Shown: positions 45,896 through 57,330 of the stretch, piece by piece | Numbering within the stretch: position 1 is the first letter of the stretch | How the letters are laid out: each line of letters begins with the position of its first letter | Source of the DNA: Lycorma delicatula | Lineage: Eukaryota > Arthropoda > Insecta > Hemiptera > Fulgoridae | Length of the DNA: 64,000 nt | NCBI RefSeq assembly: GCF_047948215.1 | Contig: NC_134460.1 | Location: forward strand, 14,071,501-14,135,500 | Reading direction: 5' to 3' | Made by a program: the position numbers and the translations under genes | Notes under the pieces: generated by a model | The model's input: the letters and a program-made list of their open reading frames with translations, nothing else | What the model was told of the DNA's origin: nothing | The model's database searches: none

Positions 45896-46718
45896 AAATT
45901 GGTCCTTGTATAAATTTATACAGGATCTGGGTGGGATGGTATGCCTCTCCGTTTTTAAGGGCAACGGGAGCCTGAGTACTCTCCAACTATGTAAATTAAA
46001 CCAATATTTGTTTCCGTTCCACCTGGCAGCTGATGAGCTCTGCGTCCGCGGGGAGGTCCAGTCAAATGAGCATATGATGATGTTTGACTGCCCTGCTCTT
46101 GGAGGGGAGGGCAGAGACCGGGCCACCCTGGAACGGAGAAAATTGTCCGCTCATAAACGGCGGGTCAGTGTGGTGAGAGCCACATTGTCGGGCCGTGTGG
46201 CAGTTCCTCGATGAGGTTGCGTTGTTCAACCGACATCGGTAGATTAGTTATGGGTAAAGTATGATTCATACCGCGCTGCTGTGGGACGCTAATCCATAGA
46301 TAACGGCTGGCCACCAGCCAGATAAAGTTCCAAGCGCTTTAAATGGTGAACAGGTAACTAGCTGGCATTCAGCGACCTTGGCGTGACAGGAAATTACTGT
46401 CTTTTTAATATAATAAAAAGGGGTGCGCCTCGCCGGTTTAGTTTTATTGTATAACAAGTGAGCGGTTGGGACACATAAGCAAGTGGTGTATGGCACCTCG
46501 CTTAGTCCGCTCACGCTGTTAGGTAAGCTCACCAGGAGCTATTAGATTATTAGTCGCTAAACTGTTTTTGAGGCACAGTAGCCGTTTTTGGCACGGACAT
46601 TTGGTCATATGCTCTAGAGCGACCGAATGGGGTGGTGGCGGGAGAAATGCCAATTAACCAATCTATTTGTGAAAACCGAAATTACTCTATCGGCAACCCA
46701 ATAAATAAAGAATTATTA
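45896..46718 (+). mobile_element. R1-like LINE 3' end, second copy
   Basis: The coding part 45896-46220 is a broken version of the protein at 34.0-34.6 kb: WSLYKFIQDLGG, LNQYLFPFHLAADELCVRGE (first zinc-ligand region reading CVRG instead of CVCG) and HMMMFDCPAL. The 3' untranslated region to 46718 parallels 33578-33961 and ends CCCAATAAATAAAGAATTAT with ATT repeats, giving the true 3' end of the family. Confidence 0.78.
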
Positions 46719-46719
46719 T

Positions 46720-47055
46720 TATTTTTTTTTGTATTAGATACATGTTGATTCCACGATTGTACTCATATAACAAACTACTTAGATTATTGATTTTACACGT
46801 TACATAAAAGTTAATAGAATTGCATAATTTTAAGTTTTTTGACTTTTGTTAAAAGGATATTTAACAGAATATTATGGGATCTTACAAAAGTATTAATGCA
46901 ACTGCTCGTCAAAGTTTGAGAAACGTAAACAAATTGATGCGTAATAGTTCAATCTGAAATGGTGTTGGCACTGATAATAATACAGTGGAGGGGATATTGT
47001 ATCGCAATAGGATGTCGTAGATACAAGAACCTAGTCACCAATCCACCATCACCTT
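46720..47055. other. Spacer, no gene seen
   Basis: AT-rich sequence between two LINE insertions. Confidence 0.55.
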
Positions 47056-47065
47056 GCAAATCAAC

Positions 47066-48311
47066 TTTTTTTTTTTTTTTTGTCTTCAGTCATTTGACTG
47101 GTTTGATGCAGCTCTCCAAGATTCCCTATCTAGTGCTAGTCGTTTCATTTCAGTATACCCTCTACATCCTACATCCCCAACAATTTGTTTTACATACTCC
47201 AAACGTGGCCTGCCTACACAATTTTTCCCTTCTACCTGTCCTTCCAATATTAAAGCGACTATTCCAGGATGCCTTAGTATGTAGCCTATAAGTCTGTCTC
47301 TTCTTTTAACTATGTTTTTCCAAATGCTTCTTTCTTCATCTATTTGCCGCAATACCTCTTCATTTGTCACATTATCCACCCATCTGATTTTTAACATTCT
47401 CCTATAGCACCACATTTCAAAAGCTTCTAATCTTTTCTTCTCAGATACTCCGATCGTCCAAGTTTCACTTCCATATAAAGCGACACTCCAAACATACACT
47501 TTCAAAAATATTTTCCTGACATTTAAATTAATTTTTGATGTAAACAAATTATATTTCTTACTGAAGGCTCGTTTAGCTTGTGCTATTCGGCATTTTATAT
47601 CGCTCCTGCTTCGTCCATCTTTAGTAATTTTACTTCCCAAATAACAAAATTCTTCTACCTCCATAATCTTTTCTCCTCCTATTTTCACATTCAGCGGTCC
47701 ATCTTTGTTATTTCTACTACATTTCATTACTTTTGTTTTGTTCTTGTTTATTTTCACGCGATAGTTTTTGCGTAGGACTTCATCTATGCCGTTCATTGTT
47801 TCTTCTAAATCCTTTTTACTCTCGGCTAGAATTACTATATCATCAGCAAATCGTAGCATCTTTATCTTTTCACCTTGTACTGTTACTCCTAATCTAAATT
47901 GTTCTTTAACATCATTAACTGCTAGTTCCATGTAAAGATTAAAAAGTAACGGCGATAGGGAACATCCTTGTCGGACTCCCTTTCTTATTAGGGCTTCTTT
48001 CTTATGTTCTTCAATTGTTATTGTTGCTGTTTGGTTCCTGTACATGTTAGCAATTGTTCTTCTATCTCTGTATTTGAACCCTAATTTTTTTTAAATGCTG
48101 AACATTTTATTCCAGTCTACGTTATCGAAAGCCTTTTCTAGGTCTATAAACGCCAAGTATGTTGGTTTGTTTTTCTTTAATCTTCCTTCTACTATTAATC
48201 TGAGGCCTAAAATTGCTTCCCTTGTCCCTATACTTTTCCTGAAACCAAATTGGTCTTCTCCTAACACTTCTTCCACTCTCCTCTCAATTCTTCTGTATAA
48301 AATTCAACTGA
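47066..48311 (-). mobile_element. Family A LINE, 5'-truncated copy 7
   Basis: TSD GCAAATCAAC at 47056-47065 and 48312-48321. The family sequence stops at TATAAAATTC (48304), and the seven extra bases AACTGAG before the TSD may be non-templated additions made at 5' integration. Confidence 0.92.
47086..48304 (-). pseudogene. Reverse transcriptase pseudogene of family A copy 7
   Basis: From the right, 48304-48091 encodes ERRVEEVLGEDQFGFRK and FIDLEKAFD. A one-base change in the T-run at about 48090 shifts the frame. 48045-47086 (319 codons) is then open with GVRQGCSLSPLLFN, FADD, FCYLGSKIT, GSETW, FEMWCYRRML and the natural stop. The lesion sits at the same homopolymer as in copy 3. Confidence 0.88.
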
Positions 48312-48321
48312 GCAAATCAAC

Positions 48322-51252
48322 TGAGCTTTCTAAATTTTTGACGAGTTAATATTTTGTTGTGATGCGTAAAATGTATGAGATTGTTATCGTAGTTTGTTTA
48401 TGACTTAATTAATGTTCTGTAATTAACCTTTGTTCAGTAATAATATCAAATAATTTTTGTTTATCTCTTTAATAATTATTTGTTTCGGTGAAGATTTTGT
48501 TTATCTTATGACCATGTAAAATTCATTTGACCTTCAATTAGAATGCTATCAGTTACAACTACGGTCGCGTTGTTATAGGAAATTATACTGAATCAAATCG
48601 GTTTTATTACGCAACTTATCATAACTATTTAAGTAGTTTAAAATTTGTATTAAATGAAAGAATAATCGATTGGATCCTAAAAATTGCAGTCCTTTTTTTA
48701 TTATGTTGTTTTCTAGTCTTACTAGCAACATTCTTTCTAATTACATCGTAATTTTATTTAAAATCAGAAACCTTATATCTCTTTTCATAATACAAAGTTA
48801 TAATTTATATAAAATATTTTTTTGTGAATGCTTTATAATTTTTTACATCATTACCAGGATTAGTGGTTTTGCTGTTTTACGGAAAACAAAAAGGAGCTGG
48901 TCCGATTTTTTAATTAAAATTAAAAAGATATCACATGGAAAACTCTATTGATTATGTTATATTTTAATAACGTTAAACAAACATTCAGACGTAAAACTCA
49001 TTAAATTCAACCAGCGTTGTGGTTTAAGAACCTTTAAATATCTCTCCCGTTCCTTCGTCCGGTGTTTCTTTTTTCTAACTGAGGTAAATCCATCAAATAT
49101 ATACATACGCTACCGCAAAAGTTTCTGATTGTAACGTAAACCTTTCTTGAGTTAGTCAAATGTCGGCCAATATACCTGCATTCATACACAATTTTTTTTT
49201 ATAAAAGTTTTATTATTCTTTTTGAAAAGTATATCTAAAAGACGCCGACAAGTACGAAAATCCAGGAGGAGGTCTTATCTTTTTATTTATGTAATCCTTT
49301 TCCTCTTGTTAATTTATTACAGCCAAGAAACAGTTGGATGTTTCTTTTTATCACTATTCACGTAATTTTAATTATATGAATCAGTAGCTAGATTTTGTGT
49401 GTCAGATTTGTGTGTTGATACCTAAATTTAATATTTTGATTGCTTTCTCGTGATTATTTTGCAGTTTCTCTATTGATAGCATATCTATCCAGTATTTCAC
49501 ATTATATGCTACGCTATGCGTATGGTTTATATATATATATATATATATATGTGCGTGTAGGAGGGGGGTAGTGCGCGGTTGCGTGCACAGTATGTCTATC
49601 AGAATATAGATGCATATAATAAAAAAATATGACCTCTTATGGACAGGTTGTGTTTACAATACCTTTAACAATTCGGTTGTTAATTTACATTTATATTTGT
49701 TACATTTATGTGTGCCCGCGTGTGCTTGAGTTACGTAGGTTACGAGGCAGCGTTTACTATGAATTCACTTAAAAAAAAATAAATAACGGTGGCTTTAGTG
49801 TTCACAACTTTTTCTCTCCAGTTAACTTCTCTTAAAATTATTTTCACTGGATTTTCTCTTAAAATAATCTAATGAACCACAGTCCATTAAAACTTTAAAC
49901 GTCATTATATCGATACTTAAACCGTCTATAATATTCTGTGTTAATTAGGCTATAAAAATCAGTCCAGCGATCAACATCAAAAACAATTCGATTACTACCG
50001 ATCGTAAAACATTTTTTTTTAATTCCGCGAAATTCCACGGTAAAGTTATCGGTAATATTAACATGTTTTATCAAATCCATTTCCAGTTTATTATACAAAA
50101 GAAAATTTTTGGAAAGGGAATGCGAACAAGTTTGCGGACTCAGTACCCCGATGTATCGACTCGACTACTCTTTTTGAAAGACACCCCTCAATACGATCGC
50201 AATTTACGTTTATAGCTGCGGATATCTATTCTTGAATCGCTCAACATCGCCATCAAAGTAGAGCAAGATATGGTACTAATTGTACACAGTTCACTCTAGG
50301 TAGCCCCACGTCTTCAGACCAGCAACGCCCGTTGTCATATAGCTATGGCTACTAGCTATAAGATTTAAGTAATCTGTTGACATCCAACGTGTCCTCAATG
50401 AAAAAGTATGTTGCGCGTAAGCGCATCTATTATGAAAAAATATTCGTTGTGTACTGTACGTATTTCTTGTTTTATAAAAACCTAACCGTGAGAAGTTTTC
50501 ATTGAAAATAATCGGTTTTAATAATACATATATTTAAATTAATAAATTATAAAAAATATGTTAAAATATTCAACAAATTTTTTTTACTGCATCTTATCAC
50601 TAAATATAATTTCATTTATCAATGAATAATTTAATGTAGAAAGTAATACTTTGATGAATAAATAGATTGCATTCACGCTGTAAAACAACTATTAGCACAC
50701 CATTGTTAATATTTACCTACACATTTTCTTGTTTCACTATCTCTTTGCGGGCTTTGATAAAACTCGTAATCATTTTTAATTCTTACACTACTCTTCTCAT
50801 CTTTTTTAGTAGGTTTTTTTAAACTCGTAATCACATATAACTTGATTTCTTGAAAACTGTTTTCTTTTCTCAAAAATTTCTCTCATTCAAAGATTCGTTT
50901 AATACATTTACTTGAATTTCAAACATTTTAATGTTATCTTTATTTTACGTAGGAGAAATATTTCCCGACCGAGCTTATCAATCCCTTCTCTATATAGTTA
51001 TATGTTTTTGGTTTATTTAAAAATAAATTATAAGAACATTTGAATCTTAAATTTCTACTAACACAATAAATTATTAGCCCATAATCAATACAATAATTTC
51101 GTTTCCATTTATTCTTTAAGATCATCAAACGCACTTTCGATAGAAATTGAAATAGCATTTATTGATAACATCGTATTTATTGAAACTATCATCGTAATCA
51201 TTGCACAGATTATCTAATCGACGACATACCTTTAATAACTTTTTTTTTAAAG
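48322..51252. other. AT-rich intergenic stretch
   Basis: Apart from the small open frame at 49895-50082, no gene is evident. A (TA)n tract lies at about 49528-49552. Bases 50100-50420 are GC-richer and unassigned. Confidence 0.45.
49895..50080 (-). CDS. Small orphan open frame, doubtful
   Basis: From an ATG at about 50080 the minus strand encodes roughly 61 residues: it begins MDLIKHVNITDNFTVEFRG and includes NRIVFDVDRWTDFYSLI, then ends YRRFKYRYNDV-stop. The composition is balanced and protein-like compared with other small frames in the window. The upstream 300 bp is GC-richer. I recognise no family, and a remnant exon or chance frame are both possible. Confidence 0.22.
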   Translation of the reverse strand: MDLIKHVNITDNFTVEFRGIKKKCFTIGSNRIVFDVDRWTDFYSLINTEYYRRFKYRYNDV

Positions 51253-51263
51253 TAATATTAAAC

Positions 51264-52932
51264 TTCTTTTTTTTTTTGTCTTCAGTCATTTGACTGGTTT
51301 GATGCAGCTCTCCAAGATTCCCTATCTAGTGCTAGTCGTTTCATTTCAGTATACCCTCTACATCCTACATCCCCAACAATTTGTTTTACATACTCCAAAC
51401 GTGGCCTGCCTACACAATTTTTCCCTTCTACCTGTCCTTCCAATATTAAAGCGACTATTCCAGGATGCCTTAGTATGTGGCCTATAAGTCTGTCTCTTCT
51501 TTTAACTATATTTTTCCAAACGCTTCTTTCTTCATCTATTTGCCGCAATACCTCTTCATTTGTCACTTTATCCACCCATCTGATTTTTAACATTCTCCTA
51601 TAGCACCGCATTTCAAAAGCTTCTAATCTTTTCTTCTCAGATACTCCGATTGTCCAAGTTTCACTTCCATATAAAGCGACACTCCAAACATACACTTTCA
51701 AAAATCTTTTCCTGACATTTAAATTAATTTTTGATGTAAACAAATTATATTTCTTACTGAAGGCTAGTTTAGCTTGTGCTATTCGGCATTTTATATCGCT
51801 CCTGCTTCGTCCATCTTTAGTAATTCTACTTCCCAAATAACAAACTTCTTCTACCTCCATAATCTTTTCTCCTCCTATTTTCACATTCAGCGGTCCATCT
51901 TTGTTATTTCTACTACATTTCATTACTTTTGTTTTGTTCTTGTTTATTTTCACGCGATAGTTCTTGCGTAGGACTTCATCTATGCCGTTCATTGTTTCTT
52001 CTAAATCCTTTTTACTCTCGGCTAGAATTACTATATCATCAGCAAATCGTAGCATCTTTATCTTTTCACCGTGTACTGTTACTCCGAATCTAAATTGTTC
52101 TTTAACATCATTAACTGCTAGTTCCATGTAAAGATTAAAAAGTAACGGAGATAGGGAACATCCTTGTCGGACTCCCTTTCTTATTACGGCTTCTTTCTTA
52201 TGTTCTTCAATTGTTATTGTTGCTGTTTGGTTCCTGTACATGTTAGCAATTATTCTTCTATCTCTGTATTTGAACCCTAACTTTTTTAAAATGCTGAACA
52301 TTTTATTCCAGTCTACGTTATCGAAAGCCTTTTCTAGGTCTATAAACGCCAAGTATGTTGGTTTGTTTTTCTTTAATCTTCCTTGTACTATTAATCTGAG
52401 GCCTAAAATTGCTTCCCTTGTCCCTATACTTTTCCTGAAACCAAATTGGTCTTCTCCTAACACTTCTTCCACTCTCCTCTCAATTCTTCTGTATAAAATT
52501 CTAGTTAAGATTTTTGATGCATGACTAGTTAAACTAATTGTTCTGTATTCTTCACATTTATCTGCCCCTGCTTTCTTTGGTATCCTAACTATAACACTTT
52601 TTTTGAAGTCTGATGGAAATTCCTCATTTTCATAAATATTACACACCAGTTTGTATAATCTATCAATCGCTTCCTCACCTGCACTGCGCAGTAATTCTAC
52701 AGGTATTCCGTCTATTCCAGGAGCCTTTCTGCCATTTAAATCTTTTAATGCTCTCTTAAATTCAGATCTCAGTATTGTTTCTCCCATTTCATCCTCCTCA
52801 ACTTCCTCTTCTTCCTCTATAACACCATTTTCTAATTCATTTCCTCCGTATAACTCTTCAATATATTCCACTCATCTATCGACTTTACCTTTCGTATTAT
52901 ATGTTGGTGTACCATCTTTGTTTAAAATATAT
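51264..52932 (-). mobile_element. Family A LINE, 5'-truncated copy 8
   Basis: TSD TAATATTAAAC (11 bp) at 51253-51263 and 52933-52943. After copy 1 it reaches furthest 5', ending in the linker at ...TTTAAAATA. Confidence 0.93.
51282..52871 (-). CDS. Reverse transcriptase ORF, long open copy (family A copy 8)
   Basis: 529 open codons to the natural stop. Motifs by residue: an acidic linker (19-28, EEEEEVEEDE), KAPGIDGIP (49-57), SLTSHASKI (113-121), DQFGFRK (141-147), FIDLEKAFD (176-184, first catalytic D at 178), GVRQGCSLSPLLFN (233-246), FADD (276-279), VCYLGSRIT (343-351), GSETW (402-406), FEMRCYRRML (419-428). Just upstream a TGG tryptophan codon has become TGA (about 52872), so the frame is closed against the rest of the linker. 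No internal frameshift. The endonuclease domain is missing, so it is non-autonomous, but RT catalysis could be intact. Confidence 0.9.
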   Translation of the reverse strand: MEYIEELYGGNELENGVIEEEEEVEEDEMGETILRSEFKRALKDLNGRKAPGIDGIPVELLRSAGEEAIDRLYKLVCNIYENEEFPSDFKKSVIVRIPKKAGADKCEEYRTISLTSHASKILTRILYRRIERRVEEVLGEDQFGFRKSIGTREAILGLRLIVQGRLKKNKPTYLAFIDLEKAFDNVDWNKMFSILKKLGFKYRDRRIIANMYRNQTATITIEEHKKEAVIRKGVRQGCSLSPLLFNLYMELAVNDVKEQFRFGVTVHGEKIKMLRFADDIVILAESKKDLEETMNGIDEVLRKNYRVKINKNKTKVMKCSRNNKDGPLNVKIGGEKIMEVEEVCYLGSRITKDGRSRSDIKCRIAQAKLAFSKKYNLFTSKINLNVRKRFLKVYVWSVALYGSETWTIGVSEKKRLEAFEMRCYRRMLKIRWVDKVTNEEVLRQIDEERSVWKNIVKRRDRLIGHILRHPGIVALILEGQVEGKNCVGRPRLEYVKQIVGDVGCRGYTEMKRLALDRESWRAASNQSND

Positions 52933-52943
52933 TAATATTAAAC

Positions 52944-53690
52944 AGGAACTAGATATTTTTATAATATTGGTGTTCTTATTCAGGTTATACAAAAACATTC
53001 CTCAAACCATTTAATGCGTAGGTAATTCCATGGGTATCTCTGACGAATTTGCGATCACAACCTTCAGCACATGAGACAGTATCTCTTGTAAAATGGATCT
53101 AACGATCCATTTATTATTTATTTTAAAGGATAAATCCTTTAAAATACACATGTTTTAAGGCTTTATTAATTTATATATTATGCATCTTTTTTCCACCAGG
53201 TAATTATTAATCTATTCCTTTTACATTAAGTAATACCGGATAAACAATTATTAATAATCACTTCCTTTATTTACTTTCAAAATTTACACTTCATTTATTA
53301 AACATTGCAATCAATTATAATAATTTATGTTTTTAGTTTAGTTCACATTTAGTCACGTTTTAAATATACATTAAATATGTCTAGTTAGCAAAAAAATAAA
53401 AAATAAAAATTTAGTAATGTTGAAATACATTTTAAAGGAAAGTAAATTCATATAATTAATTCTAACATAATTAAGATCAGCTGGTTCTTTAACAAATAAA
53501 AAGGTGACAGGAGATGTTTATATTAAGCAAAAAGACGAAGAAAACTAATGAATCTTAACAACTATAGCTTTTTTGTCTGTTTTAACAATATCTAAACTTT
53601 CTATAGCATATTATTTATTAATTTCCATCTCACGAATCTTTCTGAAAAATAGATTTTTTACACGACTTAATACATCTTCAGTATTCTATT
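52944..53690. other. AT-rich spacer, no gene seen
   Basis: No coding features recognised. Confidence 0.55.
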
Positions 53691-54412
53691 TTTGCAAAAT
53701 TTTTATTCTGACAAGGAGGAAACAGGCCCCGTTACGTGGTTTTAGACGATCTCCGAGGTTTAGGTTGAGACCACCTGAGAAGAACATGGCTTTAAAGCCT
53801 CCACAGGGGGGTTCTGAAGTCTTTCTAACTAGTTCATCTCTCAGACCTCAAAGTATCTCAGCACTGTACCCTAACCTCAAGTTTGTCTTTCTTTGTGTTC
53901 TGATGCGGTTTGCTTTTACTCAATAGATTTACTGGAAGTTGTAACGTGGATGGTCTCATAGCTTACTTTTGAGATATAAATTTCATTTTATTGTCGATTA
54001 TTCTCTCTTAGTAATTACATTTGGAGCAAGGTTACTGAGGAGTTGATCTGCATCAAAACTTGATGTAGAAACAATGGCCGCTGCCTGAGCATATGTTGTT
54101 GTTTCTCTTGGTTTGCGGCTGTTTACAATTTTTTTTTGTTTCGAAATAGTTGACCTTCTTCTGTAACGGATGGTACCTTCTGTAAGGTTTTTACTTCTTA
54201 AACAGCTAGTTCGCCTACGTAAACAAGAAATCTTGTATGACATGAATGCTGTCCTGTGCAGTTAACGCAGATTGGAAGATGGTTCCCCTTCATGATTTCT
54301 TCAAAACACACGCATTTGAGGTCTCTGGCATCGAACAGCACCTGACCAAATCGCTGCCACATGAAGCACGGCGTGGATTGCGGTACAAACGGCTCGCACA
54401 TCTAGACGGTAC
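53691..54412 (-). pseudogene. Jockey-like LINE ORF1 (gag) relic
   Basis: The minus strand reads CEPFVPQSTPCFMWQRFGQV, then LKCVCFEEIMKGNHLPICVN and NCTGQHSCHTRFLVYVGELA. This corresponds to the zinc-knuckle region of jockey-type ORF1 proteins (CFxCQRFGH...C, RCVKC..., CVNCGGxHxxxxxxCxVYxxE). Several cysteines are replaced (W for C in the first knuckle, F in the last). The basic, Q-rich continuation is interrupted by stops down to about 53700. The 54310-54412 part recurs at 45.03-45.13 kb. Confidence 0.6.
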
Positions 54413-54414
54413 AG

Positions 54415-54752
54415 CGCTTTTTTCCTATTTAGCCTCTGGGAATTACAGTTCAAATATTACTTCAGAGGATGAATGAGGGTGATATGTATGAGTGTAGTTT
54501 TGTACAGTCTCAGTTCGACCGTTCCTTAGATGTGTGGTTAATTGAAACCCAACCACGAAATACATCTTTTACTCTATTGCTAGATAGTAAAAACACTGGT
54601 TTTTACTATCTAGTAAAAACACTGGTTTTTACTATCTAGCATTTAAATCCGTATAAAAGTAACTGCCTTTACTAGGACTTCAACGTTGCAACTCTCGACT
54701 TCCAAATCAGCTGATTTGGGAAGACGCGTTCACCATTAGACCAACCCGGTCG
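54415..54752 (-). mobile_element. SINE-A copy with palindromic insert
   Basis: Tail CTAAATAGGAAAAAAG at left, head GGGTTGGTCTAATGGTGAAC at right (one change in box A), box B changed to GTTGAAGTCC. The middle contains a foldback insert absent from other copies. Confidence 0.8.
54580..54639. repeat. 34-bp palindrome with partial tandem copy
   Basis: CTAGATAGTAAAAAC, ACTG loop, then GTTTTTACTATCTAG form a perfect inverted repeat (54580-54613). The right three quarters is repeated in tandem to 54639. It replaces the CCGGTATCCACGATCTAGT segment of normal SINE-A. Confidence 0.85.
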
Positions 54753-54754
54753 GT

Positions 54755-55260
54755 TACCCGGTATATGTGTAACCGACACATGCCTGCGGGAACCAACATT
54801 CGTAATGACAGAGAACTGATGCGCAATATCTTCACCACTCCAGGCCCCTACTCACCAACATGGGCTCCCATTCACCGACATACATGGACACCTTATTACA
54901 TGCTTTCCATCTAAGGGTGGGGGGCGGGCATGTAGACAACAGAAGGGTCTTTGTTACACCTTCAATTACATCGACCCTGGCCGCCACATCACCAGCTATA
55001 AAGATGGTGTAAGTCCGTACCTAAAATCGTTTTTAATTGTGTATAATCTATAGACGGCCGAAAAGTCCAGTATTTATAGTGATCTGAAGATGGAAATCAG
55101 ATCTAAAGAAAGTTAACATTTTCGAGGAAAACACTGGAAGCCCCGTTAGCCAGCTACATGTACTGTACTTCTATACTATTGCCGCCCTGAATGTGGAACG
55201 TAGTTGATATGTTCCGGACATGGGGATTATCTACCTCAGGGCAGATAATGTGGGCTGTTA
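54755..55260. other. GC-richer segment of unknown origin
   Basis: Base composition rises (GGGTGGGGGGCGGGC at about 54917) without a recognisable protein. GATCTGAAGATGGAAATCAG near 55082 is the kind of hairpin motif found in 3' regions of Penelope-like elements, so this may be the 3' end of such an element. Not proven. Confidence 0.35.
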
Positions 55261-57330
55261 TTCCTTATCTTATTTATCAAAAAAAAATTCTTATATTCAT
55301 TAAATTCATTTATTGTGATATAATTATCCTGCTTATACATTTTTGAAAGAAATGAAAATTGTAAGTTAATTCTATAGCCCAATTACAGACTTAGATTTGG
55401 AAAGATTCCGGTATGACTGTTTAACTTTTAAAGGAAATTTCTTAGATAAAATTGTGATTCATAAATGATTTATTAGAGATAAGGGTGAAGTCATTCTTTT
55501 ATGTTATTTGTCAAAAGTAATTGCCTATTTTCAAATAATTACTGATTTTCTTTTTTATTATAAATCCTGCTTTCTTGTTTTTTTATCGGACATTCCAACA
55601 TGTTTAACACCTTTAGTATGTCAACAAATTTTTCCAAGAAATTAAAGTGATTAATGTTTACGATAGAAAGGATGTAGGAATACTATAGGTTGTTGTAACT
55701 TACAGTTTCTCCTTACTATGTGAATCATATTTTGTGTAAAAAAGAAGAAATGTAAGCCTTTTTCTTCGAAATTTGTTATTATTCCATATTTTTTGTTATA
55801 CAATAACAAAGATACAAGTCATTTATTGGACTGTAAGCATTGCGTGTTTTCCTGATTCTAAAGCAATTTAAAAAGGATTTCTCTTTTTTTATTTAGAATC
55901 TTTGTTGATTTTATACCTCATTACATTAAAGTCATTCTCAAAATTTTGTTCTCGTTTCTCTTTTGGTTTTATTTTTGTCTGGACCGTTTAATTTTTCTAC
56001 ATAACATGAATTTTTCGAAAAGTTTTTGTTGTTTTATTTAAGACATCAATAGATCCTACTTTTATAAACTGTAATAGTATCTTAATATCTCTTTCCAAAT
56101 ATTTCTTTATTTACTATCTTTTACAATTATATATAATTTTGTCTAATGTGGACCTAATATCTTGTTTCTGTATTCTCAACAAAAAAAAAATTGAAATACG
56201 GTCATGGCATCCGTGTTCAAAAATTTAATATTTTTTTTTTTACATGTTCCAGAATCTATTTTGAGATTTATATATACTTTTGGTTGAAATTTTATATTTT
56301 TACAATTAATGAAGTAGTCAGCCACATATGGAAAGAAAACACAATTTTTTTTAAAAAAATCCCAAATCGGCGATTTAAAAAAAAAATATATATAATTAGG
56401 TTCTTTTTTCATATTAAATTTGGTTACCATTGGTCAAAGAAGCAGGGAGATAGGATATCACGGGTCCCGAATCTCAAAATTTTATTCAAAGCGTAAATAA
56501 TTTTTTTCATATAATTCAATGCTCCTTAGGTAGCTAAGATATATTCTATATATGTTTGGTGTCATTCAAACCCTCATAAAGAAGCGGTGGGAACAAAAAT
56601 CTTCTTTTTTTTTTGGTAGTTTCTGACTCAAAATTTCACGTTCTTGTACTACAAGAATACAATACAATACAATTACATTATGTCACTTTGTTATGTATTT
56701 GCGCAATTCATTCAGCTGTAGGGAATAATAAGCCAATTTTCTTTTGTTTTTTCAATTTTCGTTAGTTTTCGTTTTGCTTGTCATCTTCAGATTGAATTAA
56801 CCAATTTTTATGGAATTTTGTTCGACTATGTCGTTAATGCCATTTAATTTTGGTTATAATTGGTGTAGGGGATACGGAAACTCTTTTACGACTTAATTTT
56901 TTTTTTAGATTTTCTATATCTAATCTAATATTTCTTAAAAAAATGTTGGAAAATATTTTTGATGTTATTTTTTTTTAGTGATAATACATACAGAATTTTG
57001 CTGTAATCCACCGTATAAGTTTTACGTAACATATAAATAAAGTTAAAACTTTAAGTTATTATAATTATAAGTTTTAACTCTTATAATATGAAAATAATAT
57101 GCTATACATACATTCTTCATCCTCTATTTTCATTAATTTTTCTATTATCCTTCCTTGGTTGATCTTATTAGGTCGATTACTGTATTTACGGTTGCAAATA
57201 GCTTTTTTCTTTCTGATAATAATTCGTAACTTGTTCCACAAATATTTATTCATTTATCATTTAAGACTCGCTTTTATTGTTGTGTACTTCTAAAAGATTC
57301 TCTTGGGAAATTTCTAGTAATGATATTTTA
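55261..57330. other. AT-rich intergenic stretch, no gene seen
   Basis: No coding features that I can support; long poly-A/T runs. Confidence 0.55.

Larger units (their letters stand above)
54310..54752. repeat. LINE-ORF1/SINE composite repeat, copy 2
   Basis: Same order, orientation and junction as 45030-45418: jockey-like ORF1 piece, then a SINE-A in minus orientation. Differences are scattered single bases plus the extra palindromic insert in the SINE body (54580-54639). Confidence 0.75.
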
